NCBI GenBank assembly: GCA_030827135.1
Contig: JAURFE010000002.1
Span: 346,032-410,031, forward strand
Direction: 5' to 3'
Length of the DNA stretch: 64,000 nt
From: Vicinamibacterales bacterium
GTDB taxonomy: Bacteria > Acidobacteriota > Vicinamibacteria > Vicinamibacterales > SCN-69-37
The notes beneath the pieces were generated by a model. It saw nothing but the letters and a program-made list of their open reading frames with translations. It made no database searches and had not been told where the DNA came from. Position 1 is the first letter of the stretch; every line of letters starts with the position of its first letter. The position numbers and the translations under genes are program-made. This document shows positions 35,181 through 44,560 of this stretch, piece after piece.

Positions 35181-37262
35181 CTACCGCACGTAGAACGTCA
35201 TGCGTGGAAACGCGAACCGGCCGGAGACCTCGTCGATCACGTTGATTTGACACGTGTACAGACCGGGTTCGAAGGTGCCCGCGGGAATCTCGAACTGGAA
35301 CAACGTCGCCTGACGATTCGCCACGTCCACCACGGACCGCGTGATCACCGGCGTCTCTTGCACCTTCACCTTGCCCCTGTAAAACGCCAGGGATGTGCGC
35401 ACGTCAACGCCGCGGCCAGCCGTGGCGCCCGAGTCGTAGACCTCGTAATAAAAGAACATCCTCTGGTCTTTCGACACGACGTGCGTCAGATTCGGGATCA
35501 TCTGCACCCCGTCGCGAACCAGCGGGTTGTCTGACTTCCCTGTGGCAGGCTGGACCTGCGTGCTGAGCACCACCGAACTGACCTTCAGTGGCTGCGCCTG
35601 CAGCTGCGGCACGTTGATGGGCGCTTCAAACGAGCCCATGAGGCCCGTTGCGTTCTCGCGGACGACCGCCTTGATGGCGAAGCGTCCCGGCGGCAACGTC
35701 ATGCCCGACTGATACAGGATCTGCTTCCCGGCGAGCGTCTTCTCGGTTCCCGCCGGCAACTTCATCGTCTGCCGCAACCGGCCGACGGGCATGCCGCGCT
35801 CGTCGGTAATCACCGCGAGTACATCGAGGGTGATTTCCTTGAGGCCTTCAGTCACAGGCACGGCCGATCCCGGCACCGACACGGCCACCGGCACGAAGTA
35901 CTTGTCAGCGGCCAGACGGAAGTAAGACGCCGACGCGATCACCGGCAAGTCGGTGATGGAGACGGCCGCCATCAACTGCTCCTGCAGCAACGTCTCGCGG
36001 TCACCCTTTGACGTGTGCGCAAAGTCGCGATCAGCGTAATAGCCGGCCCGCGCCTCGACGCGGTACTCGGAATTGAGCGCACGCACTTGAATGCGGCGGA
36101 AGCGACCGTCTTTCGTAGTGTTGGTGCTGCTGTAGCCCAACAGGTAATACGCCGACATGTCGCGGCGCACACGGGCAAAGGCCTCGCCGAAGTTGTTGGA
36201 ATCGGTGAACGCGCGCCCACCGGTGTCAGCGGCCAGGGACACCAGTGTGTCTTGGGACGCCGACAGCCGCGCAAACTGCTGCGCCATGCCCCGGCCACTG
36301 AACATCCCCTGCCCGCGACCGCTCGCCTGCCGGGCATCACCTCCGGGCACGACGGCTTGCAGCCCGCGTGTATCGATCGGATAGATCGACACATTCGACC
36401 GCACAGCCGCGTTAATCGCAGACCGCAGCTCGACCTGGTTGTCCTGCCCGCTGCGCGCCATGCCGCCGCTGAAATAGAGAATCGCTTTCTTCTGTTCGAT
36501 CGGTGCGAGCGATTCGGCCAGCGTGCGCAACGCGCGAAGCCGAAGGTCGTTGTTGAACATCTCAAGTTCGGCGGCCTCGACCTCGGCGACCGTCTCTTCC
36601 GTCGCCGCAGCAGCCGCATCGTCAGTCGCAGCCGTGCTCGCGCTGGGTGGCGGCTCGTCGGTACCTTCGGAGTAAGCCAGCTGATTCAGTGCCTCAGTCA
36701 CCAGCGCTTTATCCGCGGTGAAGTCGCGAAGCACTGTCAGCAACGAACTGACGGTCGCCACAGCAACCAGGTCGGCGGTGGTCATGTCTTTCGAGACGAA
36801 CTCCCGCGCGGAATCCACGGCCCGCTGCGTGTCTTCCGGCGCCATCGAACTGGTGTCGAACAGCAGGATGACGAGGCGACGGCCTGCGAGTTCTTCGGAC
36901 CGCATCGGGGCCGGCGCCACGGACGTGGCCGGCGCGGCGGCCGCCTGAGTCGTGGACTGCAGCACCTTTTCCTCGACTCCAGCCAGAAGGTCGACCGATG
37001 TCGCTGCCAGCGCGGCCTCCGAGATTTCCTGAAAAATGAACGTCCGCACCTGCTGCGGACGGCCGTCTTCCCGAATCTCGAAGTCCTTCTCGGTCAGGCC
37101 ACGGACGATGTTGCCGGCCCGGTCGCGGACAACCACATCGACAGAGACCATGGAGAGATTGGCGCGGAAGACGGGAGCCTGCTGCGCGTCGGGATGAGCC
37201 CCCGGCATGAGGAGCAGCGCGATGGTCGCCGCTGCGAGTAAGCGAATACCCTGTGATTTCAT
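35181..37262 (-). CDS. Exported VWFA-domain protein of the acidobacterial type
   Basis: A protein of 693 residues. A signal peptide (IRLLAAATIALLLMPGAHPD) is followed by the conserved beta-rich start of the family (NLSMVSVDVVVRDRAGNIV, GLTEKDFEIREDG) and a von Willebrand A domain (RLVILLFDTSSMAPEDTQRA to GYSSTNTTKDG). The metal-site motif reads DTSSM and not DxSxS, so metal binding may be altered. An Ala/Glu/Thr-rich insertion sits inside the A domain (about residues 205-235). The last 250 residues are beta-rich. It follows the large TonB receptor by 17 bases in the same direction and is probably in one operon with it. Its ligand is unknown. Confidence 0.88.
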   Translation of the reverse strand: MKSQGIRLLAAATIALLLMPGAHPDAQQAPVFRANLSMVSVDVVVRDRAGNIVRGLTEKDFEIREDGRPQQVRTFIFQEISEAALAATSVDLLAGVEEKVLQSTTQAAAAPATSVAPAPMRSEELAGRRLVILLFDTSSMAPEDTQRAVDSAREFVSKDMTTADLVAVATVSSLLTVLRDFTADKALVTEALNQLAYSEGTDEPPPSASTAATDDAAAAATEETVAEVEAAELEMFNNDLRLRALRTLAESLAPIEQKKAILYFSGGMARSGQDNQVELRSAINAAVRSNVSIYPIDTRGLQAVVPGGDARQASGRGQGMFSGRGMAQQFARLSASQDTLVSLAADTGGRAFTDSNNFGEAFARVRRDMSAYYLLGYSSTNTTKDGRFRRIQVRALNSEYRVEARAGYYADRDFAHTSKGDRETLLQEQLMAAVSITDLPVIASASYFRLAADKYFVPVAVSVPGSAVPVTEGLKEITLDVLAVITDERGMPVGRLRQTMKLPAGTEKTLAGKQILYQSGMTLPPGRFAIKAVVRENATGLMGSFEAPINVPQLQAQPLKVSSVVLSTQVQPATGKSDNPLVRDGVQMIPNLTHVVSKDQRMFFYYEVYDSGATAGRGVDVRTSLAFYRGKVKVQETPVITRSVVDVANRQATLFQFEIPAGTFEPGLYTCQINVIDEVSGRFAFPRMTFYVR

Positions 37263-37279
37263 GACACCCGTTCACCGCG

Positions 37280-40200
37280 TCAGTAGCGGAAGCGAAGATT
37301 CAGAACCATCGATCGCATCGGCCGCACCGACGTGATCTGGCCAAAGGTCGGCGAATTCACCACCGTGTCCACGTTGGCGTAGTTGACGACATTCAGGATG
37401 TTGTTGGCGTTGAGCTGCACACTCAGCACACGTGTCCCGCCGAGCCTCAGGTCACGTGACAGCTGGCCGTCCAGCTGCCGGCTGCCAGGCCCCACCACCA
37501 TGTTCCGGCTCGAATTGCCGAACGTGCCTGCGTCAGGAATCGTGAACGCGGCGGTGTTGAAGTAACGGTCAATCGTTGGATTGCTGAGCGAGATCTCGGC
37601 GCCGGTGTAGTTCGCCCGCAGGGTGCCGCTCACGCCTTGCGCCACGCTGCTGGCGGCGCCGACAATGCGCGCGGTGAGCGGGGTGCCGGACTGCCAGGTA
37701 AACGCGGTGGTGAAGCGCCAGCTCTCAAGGAGCCGGGCCAACACGCCACCTTCAGTCAGCCAGCGGCGCCCCGGCCCCCAGGGCAGTTCCACATTGAGGT
37801 TGGCCGACAGCTGATGCCGCCGGTCAAAACTCGATCGCCCCCACTCGGCCGCGAGGTTCCTGTCGTCCTGCGCGACCACGGTGCCGCCGCCGGTGGACGA
37901 CGCGTTGTCGCGGGCGTAGCCCCAGGTGTAGGTCACGCCGCCGCCGACACCGCGGACGGGACGACGGGCGAGCCGGAACGAGGCGGCATGGGCCCGCGAG
38001 GAGCCCTCATCGCTCTGCCAGAGGAACGGCTGTACGCCGTCGATCAGGAGGCCGTTCGGGCCACGATTCGGCGCCCGCAGGATGTCGAGGTTCGATCCGC
38101 GGATGTAGGTGTAGTTCGCGCCGACGTTCCACACCTGCGTGAGGTCGCGCGAGATGTCCATGTTCCACGTCTGGATCAGACCGAGCTGATAATCACGTTC
38201 GACGCCGTAGTCATTGGTGATCTCATCCGGCGTGGCGGTCGCGAGGGGATTGAGCAACGAGAGCGGCGATCCCAGCGCTCCGATTGCCGTATTCGTGAGA
38301 GCAAAAGGAGGCTGGCCGACCATGTTGCGTGCGATGCCGGCGTACGACCCCGCGTTGAAGCTGATGCCGTACCCGCCGCGGATGATCGTGCCCTGCGCCG
38401 CTCGCCACGCAAAGCCGACACGCGGTGCGATGTTGTTGCTGTCGGCGAGGAGCAGGCCTTCCGGAAATACGCCCGAATACAGGCCTGTCCCGCCGGAGAG
38501 GACAGGGGCCACAGCCGTGAAGTCTGGCGCGGCATCGAGATTGACCATCTGCCCGTTGGTTTCAACAAACGGCAGAATGAGTTCGTACCGGATGCCGAGA
38601 TTGAAGGTGAGGTTGGCCGACCTGCGCCAGTCGTCCTGCACATAGAGGCTGAACGACCGCCCACGCATCTTCACGTCGCCGGGACCGTACTGCACGGTTG
38701 CCTGCTGCGGCATGCCGAGCAGGAAGTCGGCGAAATCATATCCACCGCCGCGCACCGTCGTGGATCCGCTTGAGTAGAGACCGGAGAAGGTAAACGCGCC
38801 TCGGGCATTCGACTCCGTGCGGCTGTTCGACCAGTCCTGCCGGAAGTCGCCACCGATGCGAAGCGTGTGCACCCGGAACGGCTTCGTCCACCCGTAGCTG
38901 ACAGCAAGCCGCGTATCCGAACGCCGGCTCGGCGTCACGTCCCGCACGCTGGACAAGGAGGAAAACGACAACGTCGGTACCCCCCAGGTGAAGGGATCCG
39001 TCGATACGCCGGCGATCCCCACCGCGCCGGCGACGTCGTCGACATACGCATATCGATTCGCGGTCGTCGATGTCGTGCGCGAGAGGTTCACGGTAATCGC
39101 GTGCTGCGCGCGGTTCTTCGAAATGTTGAGCGTGATGGGCACCGTGAAACTGCTGCCGGTCGATCGGCCACCCAGCGCCGGTAACACGTTGTTCTGTTCG
39201 TTGTTGTTGCGCCGGTACTGCAGCTGCGCGGTCATGTTGACCATGGTCTGCCCTGCGCCACGACCCGCACCACCCATCCGGCCGCCTCCTCCGGCTCCCC
39301 GTCCGCCCGCTCCCCCGCGTCCGGCCGCAGCCTGGGTGAAGGCATGGGTCACCCGAAGGGTGATTGAATCCGACGACGAATCGGTGGTCGTGACCGTGTG
39401 ATAGTTGCGGCTGGTGCCGTCGAGATTCGGTAGCGGAATGAACTGCAGCAGTCCCAGCGCACCCGCGTTCATCAACGACTGCGGAATCTGATTGCCTGGG
39501 AACGGCCGGCCGGTGGCCGGATTGATGACCGGCGATGACAAGTGTGAGAAGTCACCCGCGCGTTGTGCGGCCGTCGGCACCGTGGCGTACTGGTCAAACA
39601 GATTTGCGCCGCGATTGCCGGCATAGGTCGCGGTGAAGTTGGTCCGACGTGTACCGTTGTAGACGCCGGGAATGATGACCGGCCCACCAACCGTGGCCCC
39701 GAAGTTCTGACGGTTGTACGGCTGGTTGGTCACCGGCGATCCCGGACGGAGCTGATACGGGTCGCTGTTCAGTGCCGAACCACTGAAGCTGTAGTTGGAC
39801 GAGAACTGGAAGAGACTCTGGCCGCGGCCTCTGCCGCCGATCGCGAAGTCACCGGGCGCGCCGCCCCGCCCGCCTGGGCCGGCTCCTCGGCCACCAGGGC
39901 CACCACCCTGCCGTCCACCCTGGGGACCGAACCCGGCCGGACCCAGGCCTTCCTGCGTGGGATCAAGTCCGCCGGCGAACGTGCCCGTCGCGGGATCAAA
40001 TTCGCCCCTGGTGATCGCGCCGAGCCGATCGTTCATCATGCCGCGATCGATGCTGGCCATGTTGCCGTTGATCGCCACGGCTTCGGTGATTTCGGTCGTG
40101 AATCCCGGGGGCAACATCGCGAGCGCGGCGAGTTCTGCCTGACGATCCGGCGGCGTCACTTCCAGAGCCGCAGCACCTGCGGCGTTGGCTTCAACGCCCA

Positions 40201-40657
40201 GCGTGGCAAACCGCGCGCCCTGAGGCCCGGCCACAGGAGCGCCGGAGCGACCCGGTGGTGTGGGTGGTGTAGATGGTGCAGGTGCCGCACCGGCGACCCG
40301 GGATGCGAGCACGAGCGCGAAGTCCGCAGCAACGGCACACGGTGCAGCCCCGGCGACGAACTCACGGTCGCCTCGTGCAAACGCCGTCATCTCCACGACC
40401 AGCTGGTACGTGGCTCCGACCGGCACCGTGAGTCGATAGGTGCCATCCACCGCAGTGGACGTCGCCGCTACAAGGCGCCCGCCGGAACGCACGGTCACAG
40501 ACACACCGGGAATCGGGGTCGTGCCTCCAACGATCTTGCCGGTGACCATGCACCCGGGCGCCTGAGGCGTCGGCGCCTGCTGTGCGCGCACCGGAAGCCA
40601 CATCATCAACGCCTGCAGCGCACACAGCACCATGAAACGTGAAATCCGGTGGCTCAT
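37280..40657 (-). CDS. Large TonB-dependent receptor (Oar-like)
   Basis: An outer-membrane receptor of 1125 residues. The leader RFMVLCALQALMMWLPVRAQ is followed by a carboxypeptidase-like beta-sandwich (GKIVGGTTPIPGVSVTVRSG), a Pro/Ala linker, a Gly/Arg-rich stretch of about 40 residues (near 240-280), a plug with NFGATVGGPVIIPGVYNGT and TNFTATYAGNRG, a second short Gly/Arg-rich loop near residue 470, and a barrel ending MVLNLRFRY. This size and order are typical of acidobacterial Oar-like receptors. The start is uncertain: ATG 40657 or the ATG eight codons later. It diverges from recQ across 67 bases in which I see no convincing promoter. Confidence 0.88.
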   Translation of the reverse strand: MSHRISRFMVLCALQALMMWLPVRAQQAPTPQAPGCMVTGKIVGGTTPIPGVSVTVRSGGRLVAATSTAVDGTYRLTVPVGATYQLVVEMTAFARGDREFVAGAAPCAVAADFALVLASRVAGAAPAPSTPPTPPGRSGAPVAGPQGARFATLGVEANAAGAAALEVTPPDRQAELAALAMLPPGFTTEITEAVAINGNMASIDRGMMNDRLGAITRGEFDPATGTFAGGLDPTQEGLGPAGFGPQGGRQGGGPGGRGAGPGGRGGAPGDFAIGGRGRGQSLFQFSSNYSFSGSALNSDPYQLRPGSPVTNQPYNRQNFGATVGGPVIIPGVYNGTRRTNFTATYAGNRGANLFDQYATVPTAAQRAGDFSHLSSPVINPATGRPFPGNQIPQSLMNAGALGLLQFIPLPNLDGTSRNYHTVTTTDSSSDSITLRVTHAFTQAAAGRGGAGGRGAGGGGRMGGAGRGAGQTMVNMTAQLQYRRNNNEQNNVLPALGGRSTGSSFTVPITLNISKNRAQHAITVNLSRTTSTTANRYAYVDDVAGAVGIAGVSTDPFTWGVPTLSFSSLSSVRDVTPSRRSDTRLAVSYGWTKPFRVHTLRIGGDFRQDWSNSRTESNARGAFTFSGLYSSGSTTVRGGGYDFADFLLGMPQQATVQYGPGDVKMRGRSFSLYVQDDWRRSANLTFNLGIRYELILPFVETNGQMVNLDAAPDFTAVAPVLSGGTGLYSGVFPEGLLLADSNNIAPRVGFAWRAAQGTIIRGGYGISFNAGSYAGIARNMVGQPPFALTNTAIGALGSPLSLLNPLATATPDEITNDYGVERDYQLGLIQTWNMDISRDLTQVWNVGANYTYIRGSNLDILRAPNRGPNGLLIDGVQPFLWQSDEGSSRAHAASFRLARRPVRGVGGGVTYTWGYARDNASSTGGGTVVAQDDRNLAAEWGRSSFDRRHQLSANLNVELPWGPGRRWLTEGGVLARLLESWRFTTAFTWQSGTPLTARIVGAASSVAQGVSGTLRANYTGAEISLSNPTIDRYFNTAAFTIPDAGTFGNSSRNMVVGPGSRQLDGQLSRDLRLGGTRVLSVQLNANNILNVVNYANVDTVVNSPTFGQITSVRPMRSMVLNLRFRY

Positions 40658-40724
40658 CCTGCCAGTGCATACGGCTCGAGCTGGCTGTACGTTCACCACG
40701 GTTCCCACGAATCTGTCACACTCG

Positions 40725-42632
40725 ATGAACGGCATGCGCGATCTCGACTCCCTTCTTCATACCCATTTCGGCCACGCGGCCTTCCGGCCCGCGCAGGCAC
40801 CCGTCGTCGATGCCGCACTGGCCGGTGCCGACCTGCTTGCGGTCATGCCGACGGGCGCGGGCAAGTCGCTGTGTTTTCAGCTCCCCGCCGTCGTACTCCC
40901 CGGCGTGAGCCTGGTGGTCTCGCCGCTGATCTCCCTGATGAAGGACCAGGTGGACGAACTCGTGCGCCGCGGCATCGGTGCCGCCGCGCTGCACTCGATG
41001 CAGACGGCCGAGGAACGCCGCGACACGATCGCGGCCGTTCGCGCGGGCGCCGTCAAACTCCTGTACGTGGCACCCGAGCGACTGGCGTCGTCCCACTTCA
41101 TCTCGATCCTTCGCGACCTGCCGGTGTCGCGCTTCGTGGTGGATGAAGCCCACTGCGTCTCCGAGTGGGGACACGACTTCCGGCCTGACTACCGCCGCCT
41201 CGCGCCCGCAGCCGACGCCTGCCGGCGCAGCGACGGCCAGCCGGGACGCCCCCCGGTCCTCGCGTTCACGGCCACCGCCACACCCGAAGTGCGCGACGAC
41301 ATCGTGCGCCTCCTGGGATTGCAGGCGCCGCAGGTGTTCGTTTCGGGATTCGATCGGCCGAACATCGAACTGCATGTGCGACCGGTCAGCGGCGACCGCG
41401 AAAAACGCGATCTGCTGCCGCAGCTTGTCGGTCGTCGACGCGCGCTTGTCTACGCATCCACACGCAAGAGCTCGGAGGACGCCGCCGAAACCCTGATCGC
41501 GGCGGGTCTGGCCGCCGCGGCATATCACGCGGGCCTGAGTGATGCGGAGCGCACCCGTGTGCAGGAAGCCTTCGCCGACGGCTCGCTCACCGTCGTCTGT
41601 GCGACTAACGCCTTCGGCATGGGCATCGATCGCCCTGATCTTGAAGTCGTCGTACACAAAGACATCCCGGGATCCCTGGAGGCGTACTACCAGGAAGTCG
41701 GCCGCGTGGGCCGCGACGGCCGGCAGGCGGTGGCGACGTTGCTGTGGAACTACGCCGATGTGAAGACGCGCGAGTTCCTGATCGAACGACGATCCGAAGA
41801 AGACGCGGACACCGTGGAGCCGCTCGATCCAGAGGAACTCCAGCACCGCACCGAACTCGAGCGAAAGAAACTGCGACGCATGGTGTCGTACGCCGATGCG
41901 TCGGGATGTCTGCGCAACACGATCCTCCGGTACTTCGGCGACCCAGCTGCCGGAGCGGACTGTCAGACGTGCGGCAACTGCCAGCGGCGGACGACGCTGC
42001 ATCCGGACCAGTTGTTGCACGTGCGAAAGATCCTGTCGGGGATCGCGCGCGGAGGTGAACGCTGGGGACGCCGGAAAATTGCAGCGATGCTCACGGGGCA
42101 GCTCGACGATTTGCCGCCGGCGCTGACCGCGTTGTCGACGACCGGGTTGCTCCGTGAGCATGACCCGCGCATCGTGGAAAAATGGATCGACGCGCTCGAA
42201 GGCGCTGGCGCCGTCGCGAGTTCGCCCGACATGTACCGCACAGTGAGACTGACCACACTTGGTCGTGAGGTCATGGCCGGACGTGTGGAGACACTCGACC
42301 TGTTGGTGCCGTCCGTGACGGTGAAACGCGCAAAGAGCGGCCGAAAGGCACCGAAAGCGGCCAGGGACCGTGGCGACGTGGTGGCTGAGGCCGAGCCCGA
42401 TGGAGGCCTTGTCGACGCGCTGAAGCACTGGCGCCGCGCGGAGGCCTCCCGCCGCAACATGCCGCCGTACGTCATCCTCCACGACAAGACGATCGCTGCC
42501 CTGGCCGCCGTCCGGCCACGGTCGGCCGAGGCCCTGCTCGACGTGCCGGGACTGGGCCCCGCGAAAGTGGCCCAGTACGGGGACGCAATCCTCCAGGTGC
42601 TCGGACAATCGGCTGCTCATGCCGGGGACTGA
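40725..42632 (+). CDS. recQ: ATP-dependent DNA helicase RecQ
   Basis: A 3'-5' DNA helicase of 635 residues. Motif I is MPTGAGKSLCFQLPA, motif II DEAHCVSEWGHDFRPDY including the aromatic-rich loop, motif V ATNAFGMGIDRPDL and motif VI YYQEVGRVGRDG. The zinc domain has four Cys (GCLRNTILRY to CQTCGNC), then a winged helix, and the C-terminal HRDC domain (AALAAVRPRSAEALLDVPGL). All core elements are intact. The ATG at 40725 starts just before the domain; an in-frame extension upstream overlaps the divergent receptor gene and is not supported. RecQ acts in recombination and fork repair. Confidence 0.95.
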   Translation: MNGMRDLDSLLHTHFGHAAFRPAQAPVVDAALAGADLLAVMPTGAGKSLCFQLPAVVLPGVSLVVSPLISLMKDQVDELVRRGIGAAALHSMQTAEERRDTIAAVRAGAVKLLYVAPERLASSHFISILRDLPVSRFVVDEAHCVSEWGHDFRPDYRRLAPAADACRRSDGQPGRPPVLAFTATATPEVRDDIVRLLGLQAPQVFVSGFDRPNIELHVRPVSGDREKRDLLPQLVGRRRALVYASTRKSSEDAAETLIAAGLAAAAYHAGLSDAERTRVQEAFADGSLTVVCATNAFGMGIDRPDLEVVVHKDIPGSLEAYYQEVGRVGRDGRQAVATLLWNYADVKTREFLIERRSEEDADTVEPLDPEELQHRTELERKKLRRMVSYADASGCLRNTILRYFGDPAAGADCQTCGNCQRRTTLHPDQLLHVRKILSGIARGGERWGRRKIAAMLTGQLDDLPPALTALSTTGLLREHDPRIVEKWIDALEGAGAVASSPDMYRTVRLTTLGREVMAGRVETLDLLVPSVTVKRAKSGRKAPKAARDRGDVVAEAEPDGGLVDALKHWRRAEASRRNMPPYVILHDKTIAALAAVRPRSAEALLDVPGLGPAKVAQYGDAILQVLGQSAAHAGD

Positions 42633-42672
42633 GACCCAGGCCAGCCCTCATTTCTTCCCGCCCTTGTGGAGA

Positions 42673-43122
42673 TTAGTCCACCGCGATCTTGTAGACGACC
42701 TTGAGCACGTCGACAGGGCCGCTCAGCTGAATGCCCGGCATGTGCCCGTCCTCCGGCCACAGGAGGACAAAATCCCCAGGACGCAGCGTCAGAAAGTCGC
42801 CGGTACCTGACAGCCACAACAGGTCCCGGGATTCGTCGTAGGGTTCCGCGTCAAGTGTGCCGAGCGGTGCGACGCCGATCCGCTCCTCGCCTGCCACGAC
42901 CATCTGGAGGTCGATGTGCCGCCGATGCGCCTCCCAGCGTCCCTCGGTCAGAGGTTTGGACCGATACCGCTGTACCAGCGCCCTGACGGCGGTGCCATCC
43001 ACTGCGTACTCCCCGTCAGCCCACGATTCAAACTCTGTTGTGCGCGCGTGGGCCAACGCCCGCGTGATCCGTGGTCCCAACCCGTCATACCGGGCCCCCA
43101 ATGCCAGCACGTCTTTCACCAT
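42673..43122 (-). CDS. YhcH/YjgK/YiaL family cupin-like protein
   Basis: A small protein of 149 residues, matching the 150-residue YhcH/YjgK/YiaL family. Visible blocks are SKPLTEGRWEAHRRHIDLQ, where the His residues and Glu line a metal site in the double-stranded beta-helix, VVAGEERIG, and LWPEDGHMPGIQ. Members are linked to sugar and sialic-acid use in enterobacteria, but their biochemical role is not settled. It stands alone, converging with recQ across 40 bases. No signal peptide is present. Confidence 0.88.
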   Translation of the reverse strand: MVKDVLALGARYDGLGPRITRALAHARTTEFESWADGEYAVDGTAVRALVQRYRSKPLTEGRWEAHRRHIDLQMVVAGEERIGVAPLGTLDAEPYDESRDLLWLSGTGDFLTLRPGDFVLLWPEDGHMPGIQLSGPVDVLKVVYKIAVD

Positions 43123-43159
43123 GGGGAGAGATGGTAAGGCAGTTCAGTGTGAGAAACAT

Positions 43160-43217
43160 GCAGGGCGCGCTGAACTTGAGCGCGCCACCTGGCCCGCTGC
43201 AGTTCAGCGGCCCCTGC
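43160..43217. repeat. REP-like palindrome pair, copy 2
   Basis: Two related palindromes face each other. The first, 43160-43186, has perfect eight-base arms GGCGCGCT (43164-43171) and AGCGCGCC (43179-43186). The second, 43194-43217, has arms CCGCTG and CAGCGG and, read on the other strand, matches the first at about 18 of 22 bases starting GCAGGG. The core is the same as in the element at 35111-35169. It fills the gap between the YhcH-like gene and the following gene, which have divergent orientation. Confidence 0.75.
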
Positions 43218-43248
43218 GTACCAGACCCGTCGTGTAAGATCCCCGGAG

Positions 43249-44502
43249 GTGCCCCCTACAAATTTCCAGGTTCTTGCCGAACAGGTGGAGGACATTCTCG
43301 AAGGCCCCATGCGGCGCGCGGTTGCAGCGACGCTGTCGAATCGACCGTCAGCACACGAAGCACTTGGCGGGCTGCGTCACCTGATGCGCTCACACGTCTG
43401 GACCGCGCAGGGCCACAGTGTGCCGTTGACGACGGGCATCGCGGCGGCGGATGGGACCACCCGTCGCGAGGGCTTTCACGCCCTGAACGACTGGGACGGC
43501 ATTGCCGATCACGTCAACAAGGAAATCATCCCTGTGGACGTGCTCGACTTCGTGCGCGCCGCCAGGCGCGACGCGCCGACGTCGCCCGTGGTGCTCGGCC
43601 TCCTCATTGACTACTACTTCTTTCACATCATTTCGCTGATGGCACTTCGCATCTGGGATGAAGAGGATCCCGCGGCCGCACTGGACACCATCGCGCGGCT
43701 GCTCGACCTGCTGCAGGGACCGGACGGCAGCGGCCAGCCGTTTGTCCATGATGCCGAGACCCTGATCCTGATCGCGACATCACACTACGAGCCGCGCGAA
43801 CAGGGGTACACCCTGCTCCTCGAGCGCGTGCGCCTCCTGCCCGAACCGGTGCGTCTGGCGGTCGCGCTCGGGCATGCGGCCAGCATGGGAGCCCACCTGC
43901 GATTCGGGTTCCTCGCGACCTATGGCCGCCAGACCACGGAGATGCGCGATGACAACGTCGCGGACTACCCGTGGCTGCACTGGGCGATGTCCGAGGTGCT
44001 CAAGGCACTCACTGACATGACGTCGGCGGAACGCGCCTCTCCATGGGGCCGGCAGCTGACCGAGGCCCTACTGGGCGGCCTCACCGCTGACACGGCGGCC
44101 GTGCTCGCCCACGGCGACTTCGCCGACCGCCTGCGGCCGCTCCTGCCGGAGCTGCGGCCAACGTTCGAAGCGCTGGTCCCCACGACGGCCACCTATTCGC
44201 CGCTCGCGTGGTTCTTCAATTTTTCGCACAACGTGCTCAAGGGCACGATCATTGATGCGTGCTTCCGCGAGGAGGCCTGGACGGTGTCCTACAGCGACCT
44301 GCTCACGGGCGCCCACGGCGGAGACAGCCCGCTGCCGTCGCGGGAGGCTCTCGCCCGCACCCTGATGGAGTACGCCCGCCGCAGCCCCCAGCGCATCCGC
44401 GGCGAACTGCTGCCGGTCATCGTGTACGACGTGGAAGCCGGCCGCGCCTGCCACGCCGCGGCGCTGGCGGCGCTACCCCCAACCTGCCCCAACCCGACCT
44501 AG
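43249..44502 (+). CDS. Protein of unknown function, mostly helical
   Basis: I do not recognise this 417-residue protein. It is rich in Leu, Ala and charged residues with no signal peptide, and is probably alpha-helical and cytoplasmic. Notable His-rich segments are RHLMRSHVWTAQGHS, GFHALNDWDGIADHVN and LLIDYYFFHIISLM near the N-terminus and FFNFSHNVLKGTIID near the C-terminus; the His and Asp residues could bind a metal, which is a guess. The GTG at 43249 is preceded directly by GGAG, too close for a good ribosome-binding site; an ATG at 43309 with GAAGG five bases upstream is an alternative start. Its stop codon lies inside a C-rich repeat. Confidence 0.7.
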   Translation: MPPTNFQVLAEQVEDILEGPMRRAVAATLSNRPSAHEALGGLRHLMRSHVWTAQGHSVPLTTGIAAADGTTRREGFHALNDWDGIADHVNKEIIPVDVLDFVRAARRDAPTSPVVLGLLIDYYFFHIISLMALRIWDEEDPAAALDTIARLLDLLQGPDGSGQPFVHDAETLILIATSHYEPREQGYTLLLERVRLLPEPVRLAVALGHAASMGAHLRFGFLATYGRQTTEMRDDNVADYPWLHWAMSEVLKALTDMTSAERASPWGRQLTEALLGGLTADTAAVLAHGDFADRLRPLLPELRPTFEALVPTTATYSPLAWFFNFSHNVLKGTIIDACFREEAWTVSYSDLLTGAHGGDSPLPSREALARTLMEYARRSPQRIRGELLPVIVYDVEAGRACHAAALAALPPTCPNPT

Positions 44503-44530
44503 CCCTACCCAACCCTGCCCAACCTCCCCT
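44475..44530 (-). repeat. CCCAACC repeat with G-quadruplex motif on the minus strand
   Basis: Four copies of CCCAACC within 56 bases make the minus strand carry eight G-runs of three or more. The core 44503-44520 reads GGGCAGGGTTGGGTAGGG on the minus strand, a canonical four-tract quadruplex motif with two-base loops. It begins immediately after the stop of the upstream gene and ends 30 bases before the next start. Confidence 0.8.
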
Positions 44531-44560
44531 ATGATGGGCCCACCTCAGAGGAGAGTTCCC

